The notes under the pieces: generated by a model
Seen by the model: only the letters and a program-made list of their open reading frames with translations
The model's database searches: none
Told to the model about the DNA's origin: nothing
Origin: Cristatella mucedo
Lineage: Eukaryota; Bryozoa; Phylactolaemata; Cristatellidae
Direction: 5' to 3'
Assembly (NCBI GenBank): GCA_009760855.2
Contig: WPIO01000047.1
Coordinates: 2,994,001-3,058,000 of the forward strand
Length of the DNA: 64,000 nucleotides
Made by a program: the position numbers and the translations under genes
Shown here: positions 29,101-41,100 of the stretch, one piece after another
Layout of the letters: every line of letters starts with the position of its first letter
How positions within the stretch are numbered: position 1 is the first letter of the stretch

Positions 29101-32100
29101 ATCTTAGAGAATACAAGGAGAAAGGGCTATTAGGTGATAGCTGTGATTCACCCCTGAATCCTAATGTTGTGTGATGTATCTGCGCCTGTAACTCCACAAA
29201 GCCCAAAGACTACGTGAGTGTTACGAAGAGAATTTTCCATAGCCCACTCAAGCTTAAGCGGCTTTCGGTGCACATTCAGTAGCCAACAGACTTCATCTCA
29301 TGCAACAAAGGAAAAGTGAGAAACATAGCTGAGTCAGGAGAGCAGATGAGGTAGTGAGTAGTATGGAAGTAGGAGCTGAGTACCTCTGAAAAGAACGTGC
29401 CCTAGTCGGCAGCAGGAGAGTAGTTGTTATTGCGTCGCAATCGTAGAAGTAAGTTCCGCAGTCTAGGAAATGCAGAGCAAAAGCTTCTGTCGCCAACAGT
29501 CTTCGTGAGGATGAATGGAACAGCTATTTTATCATTCATGCAGGACCTGAAGGCAATAGGAGGCTAAACTGGTGCAGCAGTTAAGCTAGGTATGAAGGCG
29601 CCAAGCCGTGGTCGGCCTTGTGGGTCAGAGTATGAACTTTGCTCTGTACCAGGTGATCAACTGGCAGCCATCCAATCTCTTTCAGCGAAGGCAAAACACG
29701 GTCAACCTTATGGGATTTGTAAACTAACCTTGGAAAAAAATTCATCAGTAGCTGTATTGGACTTATGGCCTTTTTAGTAGCCAAGCCAAAAGAATAACAA
29801 TAAGCTAGCCCAGTCAGATCTAAGGAGATAGTTAAATTATTTGCAAGCCACCATAAAATACAAGGCCTAATCGTAGACTGGAGTCGGACGTGATGGCTTA
29901 CTATGGAAGCAGTCTTCGTAGCAAAGCTTTCAAAATTTAGGCAGCTGTCGAAGACGACATATAAACTGAGAGCACATGGTTATGGTCACACAGCAGCATC
30001 ACCTAATAAAAGATCAAAGCTTTCTAGTTGAGCCACGAGCTTGGGTTGTCCTATGAGCAGCAGTTCTGTTTGATCGTCGTTTGGTTTACGGAAATTAGAA
30101 GACATCCTATATTGAATGTCTGAAAGGCTGTTTTAAGTATCTGTCAAACAATAGCCTATTTGAAAGACTTTGGGCCTACCTCTTTATCCAGTGAAGCATT
30201 AATAACTATTGGAATAATTAATCTGTCACGAACATAACTTAACATAACATAACTTAATATTTTCCTAGGCACTTTAATGTGCTTTACATGAAGCGTGACC
30301 GTATGGTTATTCGCAACAAGAATAAGTGTGAGCAAGGACAACCACACAAAGGACGAATCACAATCACTCAGAAAGGGCTATAGTGACCTGGCGTTTTTAG
30401 CTTCGCTTGAAGTACCCTCAAGTCAAGGGATTTCACGATGTCAGTCAGGAGTGAGCTCCATGCAGTGCGAGTTTACAAACTAAAGGCCCGGTCTACATAG
30501 GATTTGAGGTCAGTTCGAGGCAAAGCTAAGTGATTTGAGTCAGAAGAGGGGGTGATACGATGCCTACTGTGGCTGGGGAGCCGTTATAATATGTAGGCTT
30601 AAGTTAGTGAATGGAGAGACCAAAATGTGTGCGACACGACCTTGAAGTCGATACGCAGCTTGATCAAGAGCCATTGCAGGCCGGCGAGAAGAAGGGGTAT
30701 AATGTAGCAACTGCCAAGCTCAAGACCAACGAGCCTAGCTTCAGTGTTTTGCACCAACTGTAAGCTACTGATTGCACAAGCCAGTACATATGCGAGCATA
30801 GAGTTACAGAAGTCGAGACGAAATGCCATTAATCCATAGACCAACTTAAATGTAGCATCCTTGTTTAATCAGGCCCAAATTTCTTTAGATTTTAAGCAGC
30901 TGAAGTTATTAGGCAGTCATGAATGCGGAGCTGAGGTGGTTTTTTGAAAAAAGGCCATTTTAGAAAAGGACACCCAGATTTCGTACAGATGCATCAGAAG
31001 ATAAGATGACTTTGCCAATTTTGAGTACTAACTTTCCAGTTTGTGAGTTACGCTATGGTTTGGCCCATAACTAGTTGGTTGGTTTCATCGTCATTCAATT
31101 TGAGAAAGTGCATTGCGGTCCTAGTATGGATAGCATCAAAATATGATACAAGGGAGTTGAGAAAGTTTGACCTTCTTGGCAGCTGGAAGGGATCAAAGCA
31201 TAACTGCAGCTGTATGTCATTGACACAAAAGTGAAGGCCTAAATTGTGCTTGGTGATTACGTTGGCGTGAGGGAGAGTATAAACTGTGGAAAGAAGAGGA
31301 CCAAGGAAATTGTCATGAGATACCCCGTACTTTAGTGGTTCTTTGGATGGTTGCTGCACGTTAACATCATAGGTCTGAAGTCGGGGACTATGATAGTACC
31401 TAGATCATTGCAGCACAGTGCCAATGATACCCAAGCGAGATGAGAGGCACTCGAGAAGAATCTCGGTGATAAATAGTATCAAACGCTGCCAAAAGACCGA
31501 GCAAAAAAGCAAAGACTTTACCTAAGTCTGCATTCCTGAGAACATCATGAAACACCCGAAGCAATGCTGCTAACTCTGTAGCGTGATCAGCTCTAAAACC
31601 AGACCTTAATTAATTATGTGTTAGGTTTGAAGTTGCGATGAAAGAGTTAAGTTTTTCTGCCGATATTCATCTAATATAGTTGATACGAATAGAAGTAGGG
31701 AGATTAGGTAGAAGTTGTTCAAGTTCTCTTGGTCTAATGCTGCTTTCTGAATTATCGTACTAAATATAAGCATTTTTAAAAGGTGTCGGGACAAGACCTG
31801 AGGCCTAAGAAATATTTATTATGCTAATTATGTGGGTCAGCGAAGATCTATGCATCTCACAAGTGGGATAGTGGGATTAGGGTCTAGAGGGCTACTAGGT
31901 CTAAAGAGCTACTACTCTTATTTTGACTCAGAGATTAAGTTCAGGATAAGGTCATTCGTGGCCTTCTTGAATGTAGGCATTGAGGTACTACACGGAGTTG
32001 AGTGAGATGAATCTTGTGGGGATGCTATTGAGGGTCAGTAGTACAGAGGAGATGCTGCTACCTTACTGATAGACTCTGATCCATTTTTGGATGTAGTTTG

Positions 32101-35100
32101 CATATCGTTTGATTGTGCATCGCTGATTCCGTAATCTTCTATGGGGGCAGACTTAGCCTTTGCTAGCATCAATTGGTATGATCAAACGCAGTCGTCGTAT
32201 GCCTCTCGATGGACAGCCAGTCCTAATCTTTCACGCGCTTTCTCAAGTTTCCGCTTAGCAGACCTGGCTTGTCTATCGTCTGCCATGAATAATGAACTAT
32301 CTAGGCGAAGGCGCAGAGAGCGCCTATCGGAGAGGCGATTATTCAAGACGTCGGAGGAAAAATAATAAGAAAAATATAACTCATTTGTATAACGCTCTAA
32401 GAGGAATTAATCTCTATTCAGGCTCTTGGCTTGAGCCCATAACCTCGGCCAGACCTAGGTCGGGGAGAGCACATTAACCACTGGGCTCGAGCCGTGATGG
32501 CTCACTAGGTAAGGTGGTTGCTTTTCACAACCTCGGTACCGAGGTCGTTGGTTCGAATCCTGTGGTGGGCGATCCTTTATCGCTGTTGCAAGCGATAGCT
32601 ATGGCCGTAAAGGCTCTTCTGTTGCTATACAAAAGAGGCTGTTAAATCAGCTAATATTTTTTTAGTGGGCCAAACCAGTGAGGCGCTAATAGCGTGTTGG
32701 AGAATTCAACTAGTGTGGTCAGGTCGGAGTGAAGATTGTGTAGCAGGGCTTCGTGTGATTAAGTGTACTTAAACTGTGCACGACTGAATTAACCAAGTAC
32801 AAAACGCTTCCTTTTCAGCTTACGGAAATTGCCTGGAAAGAGATAGTGTTCTTTTGGCTCCACGTAAGTGTCTACTGTTTGTTTGGCTCTTGAATACTAG
32901 TTTTCCTCGGTTTCCCTTTCTAGAGTGAAACTCTAGACTCTCATGTTAAAGAATCATGACGGTGGTAGAGATTATTAGAGGGTAAAGAATTTTAATGATT
33001 ATAAACTTGATTTTTTTCAAAATATAAGGTTTAGACCAGGAAACCAAAATCCTGACTAATGATTAATCAGGTGGCTTTTATGGCTGATCTTTTGTTTATG
33101 ATCGAGTTGCTCTTCTCTTGAAAATATATTTCGTTAGGTTAGGTAGTACTAGGTAGACTTTAACATCTGTTTAATAACCAGTTTGCTTAAAAAAAAACAA
33201 TTAAGAATTGATCGGGTATGCTATTGGCGTGCTTGTAGATCAGTTGCTGGCTACCAGTTCAAAGCATAAACTTCTGATAACCACTGCCTCTGGAAAAGTA
33301 CTAACAGAGCAGAATGTTACTGCAATGCCCAGTGTATTATTTTTGAATATTTCTTTGAATGAGACTTCCTTTTTTTGAGCTCAAAAATAGGACCGGAGTC
33401 GTCGGATAAAGCTGAAAACAGAGCGATAGCGTTCAGTAATGGCCAACTATCTAAACTTTAAACGTCTAAACTTTCGAGAAATGGCTCCATCTGGAACTTC
33501 ACGACAATTTCATCAAGTTTCAGCAGATGATGAACAAGGTAACTTCCTGGGTCAATAAATCTTATGGTGAGGCACATTACTAAGCTTTTTCACGAGCGCA
33601 CATCCATTTGCTGTCGCAGAATTAGATTAACGACCTGCAATGACTCGGGAAAATATTCTAGATCGCAATTTTGTAGGCCCACCATCATGCGTCTTCTCCC
33701 CAATGCTCCAAGCTTTGACGCTTACCCTGCCAAATTCTCGCCCCCGAAAACACTGACAAGCTGTCATGCGTACAAAAGACGGCATACTGTGTGTTGTGTG
33801 GATCTTTTACTTAGAATGTATGCACGTAGAGAACTTGGGGCGATCGGAGCTCTTTGAACAAGTTTAACCGATCAGAGACTGATCATTAGGCTGCCGCTTA
33901 AAGCAGCAAGACGAGCAGTTACTTCGTGACTATCTTTAACGGTCGGTTACTGGGACTGTCGGTGACTTTGCTCCAGTTACCGATTACTGAGTCGATCGAG
34001 CTGGAGCTCCATAGTATTTATTCCAGTGCATGCTCACAAATTTGTTAAATCTCTTTTGAAAGGCGTCGTGGTGCTTAAAATACTGCCCAATAGTAAATAT
34101 AGGGAATCGTATGCTCACAGTCACAGGCGTTAATGAGTTATATTAGCTATGATAATTTGAAAATTACTGAGTTAAGAAAATTACTTTTCGAGTGCCTTCT
34201 GATTGATTCAACTCATCTACTTTTGTACTTCATCTCGGCTGTCACATGCATATATGCAGCGCTACCCACGCTTTGAGACCCTAGTTATGCCGATACAAGT
34301 TAAGTGAAAGTGAGATAAAAAACCCACAACTTGCGTTTTGGGTGTGAAAAATACTTAAAAGAATCGCCGTGCTCTTTCGTAACACTGCAAAGTTGCAGGG
34401 TAGCCAGAGAGCCGCTACAGCAATGGTAATATAATTCCTAATGTATTGACTCACGCTAAGCCAAACATTCCATAACCGTCAAATCCAATGTCAAGTATTC
34501 GAAGCCATTGTCTGTCTTGGTTTTGTGCTTTGAATACTTTTTCTGGCCGATCTAAAAATAGACGATTGTAGTTATCTCCTTTTACTGTCCACATGAACAA
34601 TAATGAAAATTGTCGCGTGGCATAAAACTATTTATAGAACCTACGGAAAATTTATGCACACACGAGAAATGAAACGTGTGGTGGAGCATGCAGAGCTGTA
34701 TAGTCTTTCCGTCAGGGGTTTTTATATATTGAGATTAACAACGTCATTCTAGTACGTCAGCACACTGGAAGCAGTTCTTACGAGGTCCATGAAGTTAACA
34801 GTATGTCTATCCAAACTTTTGAAAAAAGCTCACTTAGCCGGTACAGCATTATAAAAAACTGTCAATTGGCCAAGATTTAATAGTAAAACTGCAAAAGAAT
34901 ACCATATTTTTTCAAATGTCACTAAAATTGCAAATAGACTTAATATTTGCGATAATGACATCAGGTTTAAGCATCAGAAATAGCCAAGCCAAGTACAATT
35001 TGAGTGACTTTTTATTAAGAGCTAGCTATAGTGACTCGCTAAATTAGCAATAACTTCACGATATAATTGTCATCATTGAAAGAAGTTGCAACTGCTATTT

Positions 35101-38100
35101 TTCTATAATTGCCACATATTTAAAAGGTGAGAGATACGTCAGAGAATTAAGAAAACAGCAGCATTAGCCTTGGTGTGAAGCCTTTGCCCAAATGATTTGG
35201 ATTCATGGACTTATGCAAGCAGTAGAAAAAGCGGGACGGGAAGTAAATCTTAACCACGTATTACCATCGAAAAATCACTGAGCTTGTTCATGCATGCATC
35301 GGATTTTCTTGCGGCTGACCGTTTCTGCATCCCATTCATTTGCACTGCATATACTTATACAGATACTTTTGTATGCTTCAGCTATCGCTGATCTCAAAAC
35401 CATGGTGACTAATTTGGTTTTAGGACTAACAGTATAATTAGCATTTGGAAACCACAAACTTCCCAAATGACTTCATCTCAGACACCCAAGAGAAAGGGAA
35501 AAACCTAATCTGATTGTGGTAGATGAGGCAAAGTTAAATAAAAGCAGCCTAGAGTGCTTGGCTAGAAGAGCTCGATACATCTGAAAGATTTTCAGTTGTA
35601 TCATCGAACGTGAATTCTAGAGGCGAGTCACTCATTCCTCTAGAGCAATAGCTTGTGTCTCAAGAAATCCTTATATAAATGAATGTAATTGACAATGAAC
35701 TGTCTCGACACCTGGCGAGTTTCCCCTGGACCTGAATCGTCGGCTTCAAGTGTGTGGCGCGGAATAAAACAAAGACTTCCTGTTCATTGGAATGAGAGAC
35801 AAGTGCGTATTCCATTGCTGGCTCACTTAATAACCGACAGTGATTGATGACAAATGGATTCCTAATGAACCATCAAAGGTTGCCAACTTGATATGCGATT
35901 ACCGACGCTCTGCAAAGCAGTGCTGCCAGTAGCGGAAAGTTTGGTTCTATAATTAGTTAGGTTTATACAGTAGCTTACTGGCAGCTGAAAATATAAAATA
36001 AATTTGATAGTTATTGATCTTTCGAATATGACTGTACCCTTTTGGTTGGAAAGAATTAAAACTTATAATTAGCCAACCAACGTACTTACAGTCATAGGAG
36101 ACCTCTTTGGGAACACTCAAAGCCTTGATGTAAGCATAGCCGCCATGAAAATGATAAGAACAGATTGTAAATATAGTCGTTACTCGCAGATACAACATTG
36201 AATGCAAGTCTTGTCTGCAGATGGCGTATCGATATAAATCCTCGAAAGCTAACTAGCTTTGCGGTCTTCGCACCGCTGAAGTTTCAATGGCTTAATGCCA
36301 GAACGTTGATTCAATTGATTGTCTTAGGAGCTAGCGAGTTTGAAGCATACGTATTCCGAGAGACACATTCGCTCGTGGGAACTTCTTTTCTTTTTGGATG
36401 CGTGGATGACTTACTTGATCGACTTAAACCCCATTCACCTCCACATTGCCTTAATCTAATTTTAAGTTTACACTGTTTGTGCTCTGGCACCGATTTTTTG
36501 CTAGAAAATGAAATGGTAGCAAGAATACGGCTGGTTTTGATGATTCCGCATGTGATTTCTATTCAGACTTTCTCATATCTAAAAAATCTGTACGGTTAAA
36601 TTCAACTTGATAGTCATAATGAATGAATATTCGCTCTTAATTGAAGATGCTGTAGGGAGAAACATTGGTGCTCTCACCCTGAGCATACTCTTAATGACAG
36701 CCGACTTTCTCGGGTGCAGCCAGGATTTGGTGTAAGGGGACTGAACTCCAACGGCTAGCTGCATAACACGAATTCACAGCATTTATTAAAAACCAGACCC
36801 TATCGGCTCCTTAATCGTGCCCATAAGCTTTGGATTAGTAATAATAAAAATGATACATTTGATGCGGCATCCTCAGAGAACTCGATCTCTGTCAAGGCAC
36901 TTTACATCTACTGCAAAGGGAGCACGATTGAAGGGTATTTATCTTTAACTAGGAGCCTACTGTTCTGTGTTTTTGTGCAGCGCATGCTTCAACACACAAG
37001 GAAGAAAGCAATCCTAGTTGCATGTAGAGCCGATTTTTCAGAGGTGCAAAGCTGAGATTTGCTTGATGTAAGCAACAGAGCATCATGCGATATCAGTTCA
37101 ATCCCTAGATATCGAGTGCCTGCAGGTGTTCAAATGTCGCCTCTTTCGGGCAAGCGCTAACTAAGCGCTAACCAGCCGAGAAAAGGATTCGCCACTGGCC
37201 GTTTTATAAAAGCCGGCGAGTTCACTAGGCAGAAAGAAGGCCAGCAATTTGGGCCAACCAGCCTGCTCAAAGTCGTGTCAGTCGGAACAAGTCTGTGCTT
37301 AGAGCTTTTCAGGAGGGAACACATTTATTTATTAAGCGGATATGACAGAAAGTCAGTCACTGCTTCATGACTTCCATGAAACCTTTTCGCCCGTTCTGAT
37401 AGCTAAGCCATGCTAAAGCTGATATGCTGTCGTCCAAGCACACTTATATCACTTTAAATCTGGTTTCTAGAATTTTAGGGTAATTATGAAGCTTCATGAA
37501 TCTTATCTTCCCACAGTGACTGAAAAATTAAGATTTGAAAATATTTCTTAAGAAACTAGCTTTCTTTGGTCATTTTGATATGGCATTTCAGACTATCGAT
37601 TGCCGCTTGTTTTAGAAAGGAGTTTAAAAACTGCTATACAACCTACCCATAAAGAGGCTTTGACGTTCGTAAAAATCCTACCAGCCAGGTACGTCATGGT
37701 CTGTTTAGTTTGAGTTTGCCATTTCCTAAGCCCCACAAGATTCATTTCTGCTGTCAACAGAAGCAGCGCTTTTAGAGAAGAGTCCTTTTTTTAATAATTT
37801 GTTTTACCGTTGGTAGTTGGTTGCAATTAGAATTAAATCCGTATGCCGGGGCAGGTAAATAGAATCGCTAAAACTAAATATCTTATATACATTATTTCCG
37901 TTACTCTAGAAATAGTTATTTTAGAAGCTTTTTTAAGTCAGAAATCTCAAAACTAATCGACAGAGTGTGGCGGGAATAAAATAATGCTTGAAACTTTGGT
38001 CCTCAGTTTGGTTGCGAGTCTCTCTGGCGAGTGCTCGAAACCTAGGAGTATCTTTTTGATGACTATTCGGTTTTTAAAAATTCATTCAAGAAACTCTATA

Positions 38101-41100
38101 GTTTTGAGTGTTCTTTGCTTGGAGGCTTACTAATTTTTAATACCCGTCCAATAGATTCAAACCCAGTGATTTCGCTTCAGGCCACAAATCAAAGAAGACT
38201 TCCGCGTCTACGTTTGAAGCGGTGGTGACTAGTAGCTTGAAATCTGCTAAGTTTAAGGAACATTAGCACTAGGAGATTCTACAAAGAGAGAGTACATACA
38301 TAACCACGATTGACCTACAACTTCACCTTTATCAGCAGCAAATTAATACATTCTAAATTTACTAATGAAAATGCATCGTTTTTGCATTGAATTTTTTAAA
38401 CGGATTAATACTATTTAATTATACCATAATTAATTTCGATGAAATCTTAATAAATCGTAAAATGGATTATTATTTGATTAATCTAAAGTTATAAATAACT
38501 TTAGATTAATCAAATAATGATCAATTTTACGATTTATTAAGATTTTATCGAAATTGTTGTTGGTTGTGTTGGTCTATGCATTCTATAACTAGTCATGTAA
38601 ATGCAGTTGCCTTCAGACCAAAATTTAAATTTAGTTTCAGCTAAATAAGTTGGTAGAGACCCGCATTAGAAGAAGTTGCTGCCATCCAGAAAATGCAGTT
38701 TTATACATCTGCAGCCAACGTATGAGGATATGGGAGATACAAGTAGCTAGCCTTGACTTTCGATCCATTTATATGATCAGGGACTGACTAACCTCAAATC
38801 CTTTGGAGACCGTGCATTTAGTTCATATGCTCCCAAAACCTGGAACTCACTCCCGACTTGCGTCAGAACATCCCCTGACTTGACCACATTAAAAAGAACT
38901 TAAAAACACACCTATTTAGGACAGTATAAAGTTGGTCCCTGTGATTCGTCCTTGATGTGCATATGCGTGCTGACACTGTGCATGCTGCCACCAACCACAC
39001 TTGCATTTTGACCCTGAGAATGTCAACCCTAACCATTTTATTTATGTTGTTTATCAAACATGATATTACTCGCCATTCAATTGCGTTTCCCTTCGCAGCA
39101 AATCTAAAGCACCTAGAAAGAGATCGAGTTCTCTGAGGACGCTTTATCAAGTGAATTATTATTATTATTATTACACCAGTATCTTGATAAAAATTTAACT
39201 AGCTCGCTGGCTTGGTCTAAGCTGGAACACCACAACCCTTTTTTGGCTGAGCTTCGGAGAAACATAATTAAGTCTCTTCAAGCTCGTGATGAATATTGCA
39301 TGAAAATCTTGTTACTAAATCCGGTAGTTCGGCTACGTGTTTTATTCCAGCTGGAGAAGCGGTGATGGTTAACAGTGAATCAACGAACGCAAAGCAACAT
39401 TCTTGCACTGACCCGTATGGCCGTGGCTTGCATCCTTCATACCTAGCTGGAATCTTTGATCTAATTTCAATCTTCTCGCATCTCAAGGTCTTCAAAGGAT
39501 AATAAATAAGCTACTCAATTCCCGTGCTTGAAGCCCGTTGGCGACAGAAGCATTTGTTTTGCTGGTCCTAGAGTGTGGAACGCACTTTCAAAATTTTTTG
39601 GTATCTTCTCTCCTGCAGCCGAACGTGGTATATCGTTTCCAGCCACGAAGAGCTTCCAGTTTAAGTCTGCTAACTTCCTCCACTGCCCTCCACACTCAGC
39701 TACGCTTCTCACTTTCTCATTCTCGGGAGAGATGAAGTTGTGGGTGACCACCCGAGTGGGAACGAGAGGACGCTCATTATTTGAGTCGAAACCTCACACC
39801 TTTCTAGTAAGTTCCAGTCTGGCTTTAGAGCTAATCACTCCACAGAGTCAGCATTGCTTAGGGTATACAATGACCTACTTAGGAATGCAAACATTGGTAG
39901 AGTTTCTCTTCTTGTTTTGCTTGATCTTTCGGCAGCTTTTGATACCATCGATCACAAAGTACTTCTAGAGCGCCTCTCATCTCGCCTGGGCATCACTGGC
40001 ACTGCTCTGCAGTGGTTCAGGTCCTATCTCAGTGGGAGACTTCAGAGTATTGACGTGAATGGACAAAGATCATCTGAAGTACCTCTGAAATATGGGTTAC
40101 CTCAGGGCTCCGTGCTAGGTCCGGTTCTTTTCACGGTTTATACTCTGTCTCTTGCTGATGTGATTGCCAAGCACAATCTAGGCTTTCACTTCAATGCGGA
40201 TGACACTCAGTTGTACCTTTGCTTTGATCCCTCCCAGCCTTTGAGCACCTCAAATTCTCTCAACTCACTTGCTGCATGCATTGATGACATCCGCACATGG
40301 ATGGCAGCAAATTTTCTAAAACTAAACGATGATAAAACTAACCTACTAGCTATGGGCAAACCCAGTGTGATTCAGAGATTGGAAAGGCTGTCTCTCAAAA
40401 TTGGCTCTGCCAGCATATCTCCGGTTGAATCAGCTCGAAATCTAGGTGTCATATTCCAAAGCGACCTCTCGTTAAACCACCACATCAGCTCCACAGTCAA
40501 ATCCGCCTATTTTCAGCTTCATAACATTGCTAAAATTCGGGCTTGTTTAGATAAGGATACCACGTCCAAGTTGGTCCATGCATTCGTGACATCCCGTCTC
40601 GACTTCTGCAACTCACTGCTTACTGGCCTACCAGCATATGCGATCAGGCGATTGCAGCATGTGCAAAACTCTGCAGCTAGACTTGTTTGTCGTGAGCGTT
40701 GCAGTTGCCACATTACTCCACTTCTCGCCAACCTGCGCTGGCTACCAGTCAAGCAACGGATTGACTTCAAGGTTTTGTCGCTTACTTTTAGGTCACTTTA
40801 TTTTATGGCTCCAGCCTATCTGTCAGATACACTACCCCATCAGGCCAAGCATCGTACCACCCGCTTTTCGGAATCCAACAGTCTAGAAATACCTAGTACA
40901 CACCTTAAATCCTTTGGAGACCACGCATTTTGTTCGTATGGTCCCAAAGCCTGGAACTCCCTCCCGACCTGCGTCAGAACATCCCCTGACCTGATCACAT
41001 TTAAAAGGAAATTTAAAACACAACTATTTAGGACAGCATTTAGTGGGTCCCTGTGATTCGTCCTTGATGTGCGTATACGTGCTGACACTGTGCATGCTGC

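Noticed and set aside
32669-36102. Search for host genes, RNA genes or further semaphorin exons
   Set aside because: Only short motif-free open frames; exons 2 and 3 join in phase, so no extra exon is required.
36198-36599. 133-codon plus-strand open frame
   Set aside because: It overlaps gene 2 exon 2 antisense, has no domain, and its length is within chance for this composition.
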